A DNA stretch of 64,000 nucleotides, taken from assembly GCA_036874045.1 (NCBI GenBank), contig CM072336.1:1756001-1820000 (forward strand), written 5' to 3'. The first letter of the stretch is position 1, and each line of letters starts with the position of its first letter. This document shows, piece by piece, positions 10,690-22,159 of the stretch. The notes under the pieces are model-generated. The model was not told the DNA's origin, did not search any database, and saw only the letters and a program-made list of their open reading frames with translations. This DNA comes from Cymodocea nodosa (Eukaryota > Streptophyta > Magnoliopsida > Alismatales > Cymodoceaceae). The translations under genes were made by a program, and so were the position numbers.

Positions 10690-13600
10690 ATTATATTATT
10701 GACTGATTAGTTGTAATCAATGACATTACAGCAATAAGAGTATGATTATCTATCGATTGTTGGTGAGATTTTTTTGTTGTGTGTATTTTTTTTTGATATA
10801 GTCAGGTTTGCTTGCGTGCGTGGATGGTGGTGATTTTGTTACATTCAGAAATCAAAAGGGCGCACATGGATGGGAGTTGGCTTGATTAGCCTGACCAAAT
10901 ATATTACGTTGTCAGAGGTTATTAGGTTGGAATATCACCAAGCCGACGAATCCATATGGTGTGCGTACTAGCTGGCGCTAAAGCCTGTTTTTAATTCTTT
11001 GATAAATGATAGTTTGTGCATTATTTAAATTTCGATACAAGTATTACACCTAGGAGCAATTGAATTAATGTAGTCGTTTAGTTGGCATTAAAAATTTAAA
11101 ATATTGCCACGATTGCTTGTTCTATTAATGGCATTGTTTTTATTTGATTTTAATTCGCAATCTTCCTACTGCAATTGCTTTTGCGGTAAAATTAAGATCG
11201 GAAAATCTAAGAAAGAGAGTAAACTTGGTTTGATTTTTTCGATGATTTTTGAAAGAAAGCTTTGAACTAACATTTAAAACTACAAGGAAATGTAGTCAGT
11301 CCTTCGGCAATTTAATCTTGATGGAAATACGTAACCCCAAATTTTGGTTAACTACTCGGCTTTGGTTTGGATGCTGCAATTTGTTATATGCCTTGTCAAA
11401 CCATACTCTTCGACCGCTACATGAAGCTATTGATATTCCGAAATCTATGGGTTGCGTTCAACCACCCGTACGGTTGAACCCACCCGTAGTTAAATCCAGC
11501 AAAGGGTTTGTTTATGGATATTTCAATTGTAGGATCATGTACAGAAATTTTTTATTTTCTTTTAGACTATGGATATTAGAATCGAATATTATTATTCTCG
11601 AAATAAAAATCACTCACGATCTAAAAGAACCGTACACGACACCACGACGAAAATAATATATAATAATCCATTCTAATTTTTAGATACTCCGCAGTTACAA
11701 TTTGAGCTTACTCAAACCAGGAATGGTTGTTGTGGATGATGGAGAGATGTGCTAAAATGATAGAAACATCTTTATTTTGTTTGCATGTGGATGCCGAATT
11801 TTTTTTTTTTTTTTTTTTTAAAAAAAAAACGATTCGCGGCTTCATTCAACGCATCTGTCCATTCCAACTCAACAAACTTCCTCCAAATTCTAAATTTGGT
11901 GAAAACGACCGAACGTAACTTAAATATCAACCACAATAATTTAGTTAATTCAAAACAATGATATTTACGATTTAACCACGAGCGTTTCCGGAAAATGCGC
12001 TACATGGGCCCTTTTCTAAAACAAGCAATTAATTAATCCTCAAAATTTGGTCGATAATGGTATGCCACAGAACGCAGTATGTTTAAATCATATATTAATG
12101 CATTTCACGAGGTAATTATCTTTATCGTAATTTTGAAGCATTGTTGACATCATATTCGGATAAAATTATAGTAAGTTACAATAACAATAACTCCTAAATA
12201 ATTAATCTTCCTCACAATCTGTACTCGACTAAATTTTTTGATTTAGGAAAATTCTACCACAATATTCTTCAATTTTCCTCGTGTACCACGCCCCCCCCCC
12301 CCCCCATTCACGGAACACCTCACACATCACTCTTCGTTGGGGGATGTGCACTGCTTTCATATTTCTCACCTGTCAATGGTGGAGTAATAATTACGTCAAT
12401 ATTGTTGACTTATTCGCCCAATGTTTTTATTTATTTATTTATTTCAAGATAAACGATTGACTAAAGATATATATACACCCCATGAAATCTACGTCTGGGG
12501 AAGGATTAACACAAGCAGAACGTCATCCAACAAGCCCAAGAGCACAGCAAGAGTGATAGCAAAAACAGGGAGGAGGAGGAGGAGGAGGTACACATGGGAT
12601 TGGCTGAGAAATAAGTACCATAGTCTACCTTTTCCTTTAATTTCATCTGCACATCTTAGTTAAGAAAAACTAAGTTTAGGATTAAATCCAGTATTGCTGA
12701 AACAACCAATTTTATTAGAATCTCTTGGAAGACTCACCATTTGTTGGACCCAAATCAAGTAAACTTCATTTATTTTATCCATTCCCATGCTTAAAAAAGA
12801 TTTTCTAACCAAAAAATGAATAAATTCAAAATTTTGTGGAATATCAATGAAATATTTCAAATAGAATGACAAAATCGAAATTATTCTTGTTACACTAAAT
12901 GATTTAAAAGAAAACAAAAATAATATAACAACGAGCAACTCTAGGAAAAACAAAGTTTTGTTTGTTTTAGAGGAAAAATAATCGTCATGGAACAAAACAC
13001 TTGTTTTTAACCAGGAAAATCTAAATTTCGTTTGAATAATTACCGCCAACAAGCAAAGTGTTCAGTATTTTTAATACTAAAATTGCAGTAAGAGCAGATA
13101 AAATTTCCAGATCAACTTCTTTTAGTGAGATTTTCTATAGTAAGTAACTATTTCATCGTACATAACAAGTTAAATAAAAATTTTAATTTTTAAAGGATTC
13201 TTTGCTTCCCAATTTTGTTCGTAATTTTTAAACTGAATTCTCCCATCTATCGAGACAAAAACATGTTGTATAAAGTTCATCTAAATTAAAATGTAGTTGA
13301 TGATTTTATAAAAGTACAATGGTTTTATTTTTTTAAAGGAAATAATGATACCGTCGTTACTCAAACGTCTGCATCATTCAGGCCAATTTAAATGATATAG
13401 ATTATATTTTAAACAAAAAAAAAATTACAATTCAATCACATGCTTTTGTACAATAAAGACGATCTTATCCATTGGTCTAAAAAAATCTTCATCTTCGTAA
13501 ACACATCTTATCCAACATAGATTACAAATTTTTCAAAAAATAAAAATAAAAAAAATCAGAAAACTCTGTGCTTGTAAGTTATTGCCTTGATCTCGCAGCA

Positions 13601-14600
13601 CATGTTAGATATATATATATAAAAAAAAACTTAACTAAAAAAATGAATAAAATAATGTTTGTCGGTTTTTAATGTTTTGCGTTTTTACCGTAAATTGTTT
13701 TTTTTCTAAAAATGCAATTTATCAGTATATATTTTCAACAACCATCGAAATGGAAAATTGCGAAGCGATCCAAAGATGTAATCACAAACGCAGCATTGGT
13801 TGAAGTTGACAAGTAATTGACTCGGTCCTGCCTTGGGTGTTTTTCTTCCAGGCATCGATTGAAGTTAAACAATTTCTTCTGCCACAATATTCCAGTTATT
13901 TTTCAAATCCGAAAGTCTTGTCTTTGGAGATTATACAAATAAATTTGATGGAGTATGGAATCTTATCAAGCAATTGACTTTTGCCAGCATGGTGTTTCTT
14001 GCAGGCAATGGCTGCCGATGAGTGTTCATATTTCTTGCTTGACAGTTGACATGTGACTCGTGAAGCTCCTTTCAAAGCGCCAGATATATATAAAAGCTGT
14101 TTTTTTAATTTAAAACTTAAAAAAAATTAGATCAAATAAAAAAAAATTCTATCGTTGTAAAAAAAAAAAAAGTGACTCCTCCGTCGAAGAGTTGACATCA
14201 CGATCGATCTTTAATATTTCCATAAAATTAAAGATTTCGAAGTTGAATTCGGTAATAATTTGCGAGAAATATTTCTTTAATTATATTTTGAATATATATA
14301 TATATATATTCCTTTTCTTCTCTTCTCGCTAGTTGAGTGATGATTTGGGACAGGTCCGGTCAATCGAAAGTCGAAATATTTGAGGATAAGGTTCTTAAAA
14401 CATATTTAACGCATTTCACGCTCTAATTGCAAGCCACAAAAAATTGGGCTTCACGCCTCATCAACAGCGCTTTGTAATTCTGTTCTATTCCAAGAATATA
14501 TCTTCGTTTCGAAAACATCACCAACGAAAGAAAAAAGACATACACATCGTATTATTAATATAAATTCGAATCTTCAAGTGATTAAATTATTTATCTTAGT
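10690..14600. other. Long AT-rich intergenic region with simple repeats
   Basis: No recognisable coding segment on either strand. It contains a T21-A10 tract at 11799-11829, a C15 tract at 12291-12305, a GGA-repeat at about 12568-12590 and a (TA)n run near 14292-14310. The open frames at 11249-11656 (+) and 12660-13052 (-) carry no family motif. Confidence 0.6.
12291..12305 (+). repeat. Poly-C tract (15 C)
   Basis: An uninterrupted run of 15 C in the assembly, in otherwise AT-rich sequence. Confidence 0.9.
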
Positions 14601-14665
14601 TTTTTTTACCTAAGCATCGAAAAAAAAACATCCCACGGTTCTGAAATCAACGGCAAACCTATCGT

Positions 14666-15996
14666 ATGGCGTTCGCCCTCACCAACTCCGTCCCTCTCCC
14701 GCCTCTTTCTTTCACTTCTCGGACCGCCAGAAGCCGATCCGGCCGCAGCAAATCCGCGTCGTCAGGATTCTTCCCCACTTCCTCCTCCTTTTCGCGCTTG
14801 TCGATGTCCTCGTCTTCTCCCAAGGCAGCCGCGCTGAGCATGGAATTCCCCTACCTGCCGTCGGTCCACCGGAAGCTGATGTCTGATCTGCTTTCCACGA
14901 TGGACGCCCGCATCAGCCCCCACCTCCTGCCGTCCGATCCACTCGCCTTCCAAAACGAGTCTGGCACCTCCAAAGGCGTTGTCCATGCCCTCGCCGGTGC
15001 TCCCGGCTCCTTTGTATGTTTCCGACTTGCCCTGCCGAAATCCATTTTGCTCTTTCTTTCGGCCTTTTGCAGTTTTGCTATTGTCGATGCTAATAAGTTT
15101 CTCGATTAATCTTTGATTCGATCACCATTATCACAGCAATATCGATGGAGAAAAAATGGCGCTATTCGGTTCCTTGTGGAATTAGGGCATTTCACTGAAT
15201 AGAATAACTGTGGCGAAGGGGCTTTTCTTTTTGGGTTTCAGCTGATAATCTGTTGCATTTGGTTTCATAATCTAGATTTTAGGTCCTATTTATTTCAGTG
15301 ATTTTCCTGACCTAGTTTGTCTTCTTATATTTGAATCCACCAAACTGATATCACAAACGTACGCAGTTGGATTTCGTGATGACGTCCTATCTCCACTGCG
15401 CGCTCCCATCCGGAGTCCTCAACATCACCACCGTCTTGGCCTTCCTCAATCCATCCGTCACCTCCGCGCCGCACCTCCTTCTGGAGTTCATCCAGAACAG
15501 CCCCACCTCCCTCCTCCTCATCATGGACCTCGTCCCGAGGAAGGACCTCGTGCTCCACTCAGACTACCTCCACAACTTCTACGAGCAGACTCAACTCGAT
15601 GCCCACCGTCAGTCTCTCGCCAGCCTCCCCTCCGTCAAGCCATACGTGTCTCCCTCCTTCTACGTCCGAAGCTCTCTGTCCCCGACGGCCGTGGCGGTGA
15701 CCATCGGGTGCGAAGGGGAGAAGGAGATGGAGGAGGTGATCTGGGTGCGTGTGGGCGAGGTGGCCAGGGGAGTGGTGGGGACGTGGTTGGATAGGTGTTG
15801 TGAAGGCGGAGGTGGTGAGGTGGAAGGGGGAGGAGCCGAGTTGGAGAACCTGAGGAGGAGAGATGAGGTGATAAAGAGCAAGACAATAGAGATCGACTTG
15901 ATGACCAACCTGCCGAAGTTGTTTGGGGAGGAGGTGGCGGAGAAGCTCGTCACCGCCTTCTCGGGGGTTTTTGGTCTGCAAGGAACGAAGCAATAG
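14666..15996 (+). CDS. RCCR: Red chlorophyll catabolite reductase, plastid
   Basis: Exons 14666-15013 and 15367-15996 (intron TTT|GTATGT ... GCAG|TTGGAT, phase 0) give 325 residues, close to Arabidopsis ACD2 (about 319). RCCR reduces red chlorophyll catabolite to the primary fluorescent catabolite, using ferredoxin, in the chlorophyll breakdown pathway. The first roughly 50 residues, full of Ser and Arg, are a plausible transit peptide. Mature-domain landmarks include MEFPYLPSVHRKLMSDLLST, YLHCALPSGVLNIT, LLLEFIQNSPTSLLLI and RKDLVLHSDYLHNFYEQTQL. By motif alignment Glu156 and Asp293 match Glu154 and Asp291, the substrate-pocket residues described for Arabidopsis RCCR; both show the same two-residue offset. 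Loss causes light-dependent cell death in Arabidopsis (acd2). No defect seen; the gene looks intact. Confidence 0.95.
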
Positions 15997-16009
15997 CTTG
16001 GTCTGCATT

Positions 16010-17390
16010 GCAGACGTCGTTACTTAAAAATGGTGTTTAAATATTTGTATTTAAGTAAACCATTTGCTATTAAAAAAGATCTCTATATTAGCATCCTCAT
16101 TTATTCTTTGTTAAAAATACTATTGCATAAAACTAAGAGTTTGATATGCTTTAACTTGTAAAAATGCATACATATACAACTTGGCAAACTAGTCTTGGTT
16201 TTTTTTGTGTGCAAAAGTTCAAATTTCCTCGAGATATATGTGGAATACAACATGTCTTCATTTTTTTTTCCATTCAAGGGGATGACATGTGAGCGTTGTT
16301 TTACAGGTGTGCAAATGTGGGAAGGTAAAATCTAAGCTTGGAATGTGTTCGTTGAAATTACTGAATTGAAATATACTTATTTAGTTGTTGAATTTCTTAT
16401 TCTTATGGTAATTTATTTAGAACCGAAAGAAATGTTGTAATTTAGATAGAGCCAAGGCTCCTTACTATAAAACAAGGTTAGATTAGTAATTTTATCATCA
16501 AGGTCAAAGACATAACCTATAGGTCAGGTTACTAAATGCTATCGTCTTTTTTTTTTTGGTTAGCCATAAACTAGAATCCATTAAAAACAAGAATATTGAA
16601 GGAGGCCTACACAAGCCGTAGGTAAATTATCACGGAATCAAAGTACAAGGTAAGGATTTTCAAGAGAAGAAATCCAACGAACAAATGTAAGCATGATAAA
16701 AAAATGAAAGAAAGAAGCAAACAGATATTGCGTTCACTTGTTGCAGAAATACCCTGACTTTTTTCGAAAGAATCTTCATTGGTTTAAATACATCTAAGTC
16801 TACGTCGATCATATGTCTAAATATTCCAGTTGATAATTTCCTCACGTAGAATATTTTCTAAAGTTCTAAAATATAAAAATGTCTTATTAAATAATAAGGA
16901 CACCGTATGAATCGGAAATAATACTTATTGATATCAATTAAGAACATAATGTCTATTGATGAAAGCATAACGCAGCTGTCCATCTTTTAGGAAAATTAGG
17001 AAAAACACAAGATGGATAACATCGAGCTTCCCCTGCTAAGGAAATAGAAAGGTCTTATTTACAACGGGCAAGCTTTTGCTTTCGTTTTTGAATTAATGGT
17101 TTTTTTTACAACTCTGTTAAGAATATTATCTTAATATTTGATCACATTTATAATTTATTTATTTTTTGACTAGAAAATTAGAAGGAAAAGGAAATAACTA
17201 ATAGTTGGACTTCCTTCTTCTCTTATCTTTTGTTTTTGCCTTAAACTGTACTCTTTAACTTGTACCTCAATTTTGGACACATAATTGAAGTTCCTTATGC
17301 TTTAATATATTTCCTTTTACAGCATTACCAAAAAACAAATCAGTGGTGTTTTTTTTTTTTCAATGGTCAGATGAAATTCTAAGTGACGGT
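16010..17390. other. Intergenic region with a LINE 3' fragment
   Basis: Apart from the LINE tail at about 16545-16640 (listed separately) the stretch is AT-rich and shows no recognisable coding segment. Confidence 0.5.
16545..16640 (-). mobile_element. LINE 3'-end fragment with poly-A tail
   Basis: Read on the minus strand, CGGCTTGTGTAGGC is followed by about 45 nt and then an A-run (T-run at about 16547-16557 on plus). The same GGCTTGTGTAGG block ends two other LINE copies in this window (about 22084 plus strand, about 41010 minus strand), which carry recognisable LINE coding sequence. The extent to the right is uncertain. Confidence 0.6.
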
Positions 17391-17580
17391 GCTTGCAATC
17401 GATCACCGGATCCAGATGTGATCCGATTCCCAAACCGGGCCCAGGTCCAACTTGTGCCCTTTCCTCCCCTCACATCCGGAGTTGAGCGGACTTCGGCAAG
17501 CGGGTAGATTTTGGGGTTTTTTAGCGGGAGCAGTGGGGAGAAGCGGGGAAGGAGCCGATCGAAGCACACCGAGAGTCACC

Positions 17581-19518
17581 ATGGGGAGCAAGAAGGCGCG
17601 AGACTTCATTTCTGAGGACGACGGCATGCCCAGCTTCGCCCAGGTTCCCACCAGCTTCGGCAACCAGCTCAGGGCTTGCCTCCGCTGCCGGCTCGTTAAG
17701 ACCTACGACCAGGTCATGCAAACCCCCACATATGAAATTAGTAACACGTTCCTCTGGATCGTCATAGCATACTTCCATATATCCACTCAGAAGAAACTCT
17801 TTTGTAGTGTGTCACCTCGAAACCGTAATCTATTGATACATGATGTAGATCCAGATGAATGATGGAAGAAACTCCAGATATATCCCATGATGATGCTATT
17901 GTTGTTTCTGTTGCATGGGCAGTTGTATATGCAGGTTCTTAGGAGATTTGAACCTTAGGGTTTAGGGTATATCGTCAGAATGGAAGTTAGTGACATAGTG
18001 CACGTTTTTGCCAGTTATCTGTTGCATGTGATTTTACTATTTTCAAATTTTGATAGTCCTTTTCACTTTTTGCATCATCGTATCATTTTTTTTTCTTTTG
18101 TGTGGTCTTATACTTCTATTACATAAGGTGTTGTCTTCATCTTTTTTGCCTTCTATCGTATTATTTGCAGTTCAGGGAATCTGGATGCGAAAACTGTCCT
18201 TTCTTGGAAATAGAAAATGATAGTGTTGCAAATTGTACGACACCAAATTTTTCAGGGTAGGTTTACTTATGCTTTTCGTAGAATTCCCTCCTACGGATCG
18301 TTCTGCCAGTGATTTTTTTGTAAGCCCTTCAGAAGAAAAGCCAGTTGGAAATTACACTAGTTTTGCAAACTGCAATGCATAAAAATCTATCATATTTTTG
18401 GTGTTCTTGCTTATGTTTTTTTTTTGGAGAATGCACACGAGGTTTTGGCCTTTTTATAATTTTCTTTCAGTACAATTTTTTTAGTTAAAATTTAAACCTT
18501 GCAAATCGGTGATGAAATTCGTTCATTTATGCAGGGGAATTCTTGTTAATGTTATCTTATAGAATAAATTTTCTTCTGCAGGATCATCTCGGTTATGGAT
18601 CCTGGTAGAAGTTGGGCGGCTAGATGGTTGAGAATAGGTGAGTCGTCACTTCAACTTTGCAAAATAGTTGTACGTGATTTTGAAACAAATTTATATATTA
18701 TTATTATTTCTTCCTTCTCAACTAACATATGTTGATAATTTTACCCGATGCATTATGTACGTCGAGCTTTCATATTGTACCCAACACCATTTTGCAAGCA
18801 ATTCTAGACATTTGATGACCTTTTTCTGTACCATCATCTAAGGATTGATGGATTGAACAACATGGCGTTCTATACATTTGTGGAGAACATTGGATCATAT
18901 TAGAAAACATTTTGCTATTTAATGATTGCCAAACCTAATTATTGGCCGTTGATGAAATTGTAAGTTGGAGTGCATCTCGCAATCATTTGAAAGGAAATAT
19001 TCGTATGCTTTATATGCTAAAATGAGAATGAGGCGTGATATTTAGGATAAATAGAGCACATCATTTCTTGATTGCACTTCAAAATGTCTTCATTGTAAAT
19101 AATCTATATGTAGGAGATTTCATTTTGTAAGTTTAGTAAAGGGCATTTTTCTAGACTGTTGCTGAAAATCAATGTTACACTTTATGGTGGTGGTTCTCGC
19201 TTTTCAACACCTAATATTGTGCTCATCTTTATTACAATTCAATTTGGTTTGACCCATCGGCTGTCACTACTATTAACTTTACCTGAGTTGATCTATCAGG
19301 AAAATTCATTCCTGGGTGTTACTCTCTTGCTGTTTCGGATGAACTTCCGGAAGAGTATCAGGTGGTTTTCCACATTTGAGTTTCATGGCAGATGAAATTT
19401 CTACCTTTCTGATTTTGGCCTATTGTTTCTCTGAAACTTTCTAATCGATTTCTCTCCACTTATCCAGAACATCTGTGCTGATAACAATGTCCAATATGTA
19501 CCACCGAAACGGGTGTAG
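17581..19518 (+). CDS. SPT4: Transcription elongation factor SPT4 homolog
   Basis: Five exons: 17581-17712, 18171-18256, 18582-18637, 19300-19361 and 19468-19518. All junctions keep frame and give 128 residues. SPT4 pairs with SPT5 (the DSIF complex) and supports RNA polymerase II elongation in the nucleus. The zinc finger uses Cys33, Cys36, Cys50 and Cys53 (LRACLRCRL ... GCENCPF). TTPNFSGIISVMDPGRSWAA and RWLRIGKFIPGCYSLAV follow, and the protein ends NNVQYVPPKRV. The N-terminus before VPTSFGNQLRACLRC is about 13 residues longer than in Arabidopsis and acidic (ISEDD); rice also has an extended N-terminus as I recall it. The exon 1 donor (CAG|GTCATG) is weak, but frame and protein alignment fix it. 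Confidence 0.95.
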
Positions 19519-19519
19519 C

Positions 19520-20930
19520 TGCTCCAACTATTCACCCTTGCACGGGAAATTTGATGCATGGCATGTGGACAAATACCAGTCATATCCTGTTCAAAGAGGT
19601 TGCCGTGTGCACACTCCCCAGAAAATTACTATAGCGATTTTTTTTTGTTCTGCTTGTTAATCTGTTAAATTTCAAATTTTCTATTTCGTTTATCTATACA
19701 CTAATTTGATGGTTTACACCAACCCAATGATTTGCTCATTGGCTTCCTGAGTTATTAGATTTAAGGTCCGACAAGAAAGTCGAAAGGTATAAATTATCAA
19801 TATTTCATAAGCACAATAAGTTTCTAGACCAGAACAACGTCATACAAGCTTCTGTGGTCACATAACCATGGCCTTCGCTTCCCATCTTAGAATTTGAACT
19901 TCGTTTTCTTTCCACACACGTGAGGATAAAAAGCAAAATATTGTAAAAACATCCTTCTCTCTCTCAGGCCCACACGTGTTGTTTACGGGTATCTTATTAG
20001 TTCAAAAACCATCATTATAAAAAAATAAAGAACAACTAGACCAATAGATATCTGCAAGTATGTTCCAAAATTTTTGATAGGAATTAAATGGGAAGCCCAA
20101 GAGATATATGATGGCTGATGAGTCAAAACGTGAAACCCAAACAATGTTCCCTGTAAAAAAAGGTTTTTGGTATTAGTCATGGTTGATCGATAATATTAAA
20201 TTTCTGGATTCACGATACTTTTTCTGTATCTGGCGTCCATCAAGTGTGCGATTTCAAAAAATGATGTGCGCAAATAATCAAAAAAAAAAAAAAACTAAAG
20301 TTGGATCAGAAAAATCCCACCTCAACTCCGTCACCCTCTCTCTCTCTCTCTATCTTTCTCGTGTTCGGTCCTTTCTTCTGGATTGCGACGTGAGTGCGAG
20401 AACCACTGCCAGTGCTTGAGGTTGTGCTATTGCTCATTCTTGCCCTACTTCCGCCGCTCTACTAGCGCACGCTCGCTCTCCGCGCGCTCCGAGTCCAGTT
20501 ACGGGGGAGAATGGGTCGGATCTGGGCTGGGGGGGAATGCTGGAGTGCCAGAGGTCGCGGATTCCTCGACGGCTTCGTCCTTGGCGATCAGGATCTGGTG
20601 CTTGAGGTACCTGCGCTTACCATGTCGCCACTCCATTCCTCCCGATGCTCACGCCATTCTCTCGCTAATGCTATTGTGCAGCTGCATTTTTGGAATACAC
20701 CTTATTTCCAGCCTTTGTTTTAATTTTTATTTTCTTTCTTCCGAATATCCGTTAGAATGGAGCCTTGAAAATTGTTGTTGGAAATCACTTGCGATCACGA
20801 TGAAATGCTAGTAGTAGTCTTACTATTATGCCAGTTGGAATTTAATTAACTAGGAAATGAGAGTTTTAATTGTGAAGTAATTAATTTCTTTATATCACAA
20901 TTAATGCATTCATTCTGACAAGGATCCAAA
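19520..20930. other. Intergenic region with a GC-rich island
   Basis: A CT-rich leader-like stretch (about 20325-20360) precedes a GC-rich island at about 20440-20620. Several frames are open through the island on both strands (for example LDGFVLGDQDLVLE on plus, ended by GAG|GTACCT, and YLKHQILIAKDEAVEESATS on minus). None is a family I recognise. It could be the first exon of an unidentified gene or an untranslated leader. Confidence 0.3.
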
Positions 20931-21234
20931 CTGAACGGTAAGTTATTTTTTTTGGGATGGTACTGTTGCATTAGAAATGGATAATGTGTTGACAATAGAT
21001 ACCAGAAGTCTGTTATTGTGATACTTGTAGAAGGTATTCCAACTAACTTACTGGTTCGCTAATGGTTTTAAAAGGATTCGTTACATGCAAGATTTCACTG
21101 CGAAGCACGGAGTGGTACCGTGGGAGTTTGTTGGTGGTGGGACTGTTGGGACTTTTGGTGGGTGGCCAATGGGTGTGAGTTCCTTTAGCAGTCTCCCTTC
21201 CTAGTAGCATTGGCCTCTGCTGCATCTCGCATTA

Positions 21235-22150
21235 ATGTTAGTATTACCGAGAAGAACTTTCAGCATTCCAGGTTTATGGTTCGATTCCGTTAGAAATCCA
21301 AGTGATTCAGTATCTTGGAATGTTGGCAGGTTGCTTTCCTATCTTCACTCTCACTGTTCTTCCTTGATCTCTATAGAGAACTCCTTGCAGGTATGGCGGT
21401 GGAGAAAGGATGGCAGATTTATGGTCAGTTCTCTGTACTAGATGATGACCTTTTTGGGAGTTTAGATTTAGCGAGCTGAAGTTTGTCTGAAGGCATTCAG
21501 TTTCTACTATATTTTCTTGGCAAGGGTGGCATGAGGTTATCCCAAATGAATGCTTTCTGATGGTGACAGGCTTCCACTAGTCCAGTGCGTGCAGATTTTG
21601 TGGTGTTCAAGAGGAAGATTAGTGTCACCTCTTTGGTTGCCCGTTGGTGGGGGGGTATTGGTTGGTGTTCATGTATGGGCTTGAGATATGACTTGGTTTC
21701 GGGATAAATGGGCAGGTAAAAGAGGGCTGGAGGATACCGGATGGAAGATTTGGCCTCAACATTCCTCATATGGATGGATTGGTGGAGGCACTGGCTTTTA
21801 AGAAACAACATTCTGTTCTGTGGTGTTGTTGGTCATGATGATGAATACTTATAGTCTAAGGTAACAAATTACTTGGTAGAATGGACAAGAATATGGAAAA
21901 TTTAGAGGTCCATGAATGATGTGAAAGTCCTGATGTGGCTTCACTCTCTTGTCACCCTTTGAGGCGTTGATGGTTCTTTTCTTTATCTAGTTGTTTTGTT
22001 TTCTTTTGTCGTCTTTTTGAATCTTGTGTGTAGGGTGCTTCTTCTTTGAAGCCATTTAAGCGTTGGTTTTGGTTTTGGTTTTTGGCTTGTGTAGGTCCCT
22101 TGATTTTACTAATTTTAAAATATTTCCTCATGTTTCTGATAAAAAATATA
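21235..22150 (+). mobile_element. LINE (L1-type) 3' fragment, decayed
   Basis: Plus-strand translation gives SLQVWRWRKDGRFMVSSLY near 21385-21441, the segment that precedes the zf-RVT domain of plant LINEs (usually VWRW..DGRFTVKSLY). Later sequence is broken by stops. The 3' UTR ends with GGCTTGTGTAGGTCCCTTGA at about 22084-22103, followed by an A-rich tail near 22140-22150; the same ending occurs on the LINE copies near 16.6 and 41 kb. The 5' boundary is unclear and may lie near 20950. Confidence 0.75.
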
Positions 22151-22159
22151 TCATTAAAT

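Noticed and set aside
15559..16008. 149-codon minus-strand frame
   Set aside because: Antisense of RCCR exon 2; His/Leu/Pro-rich without motif.
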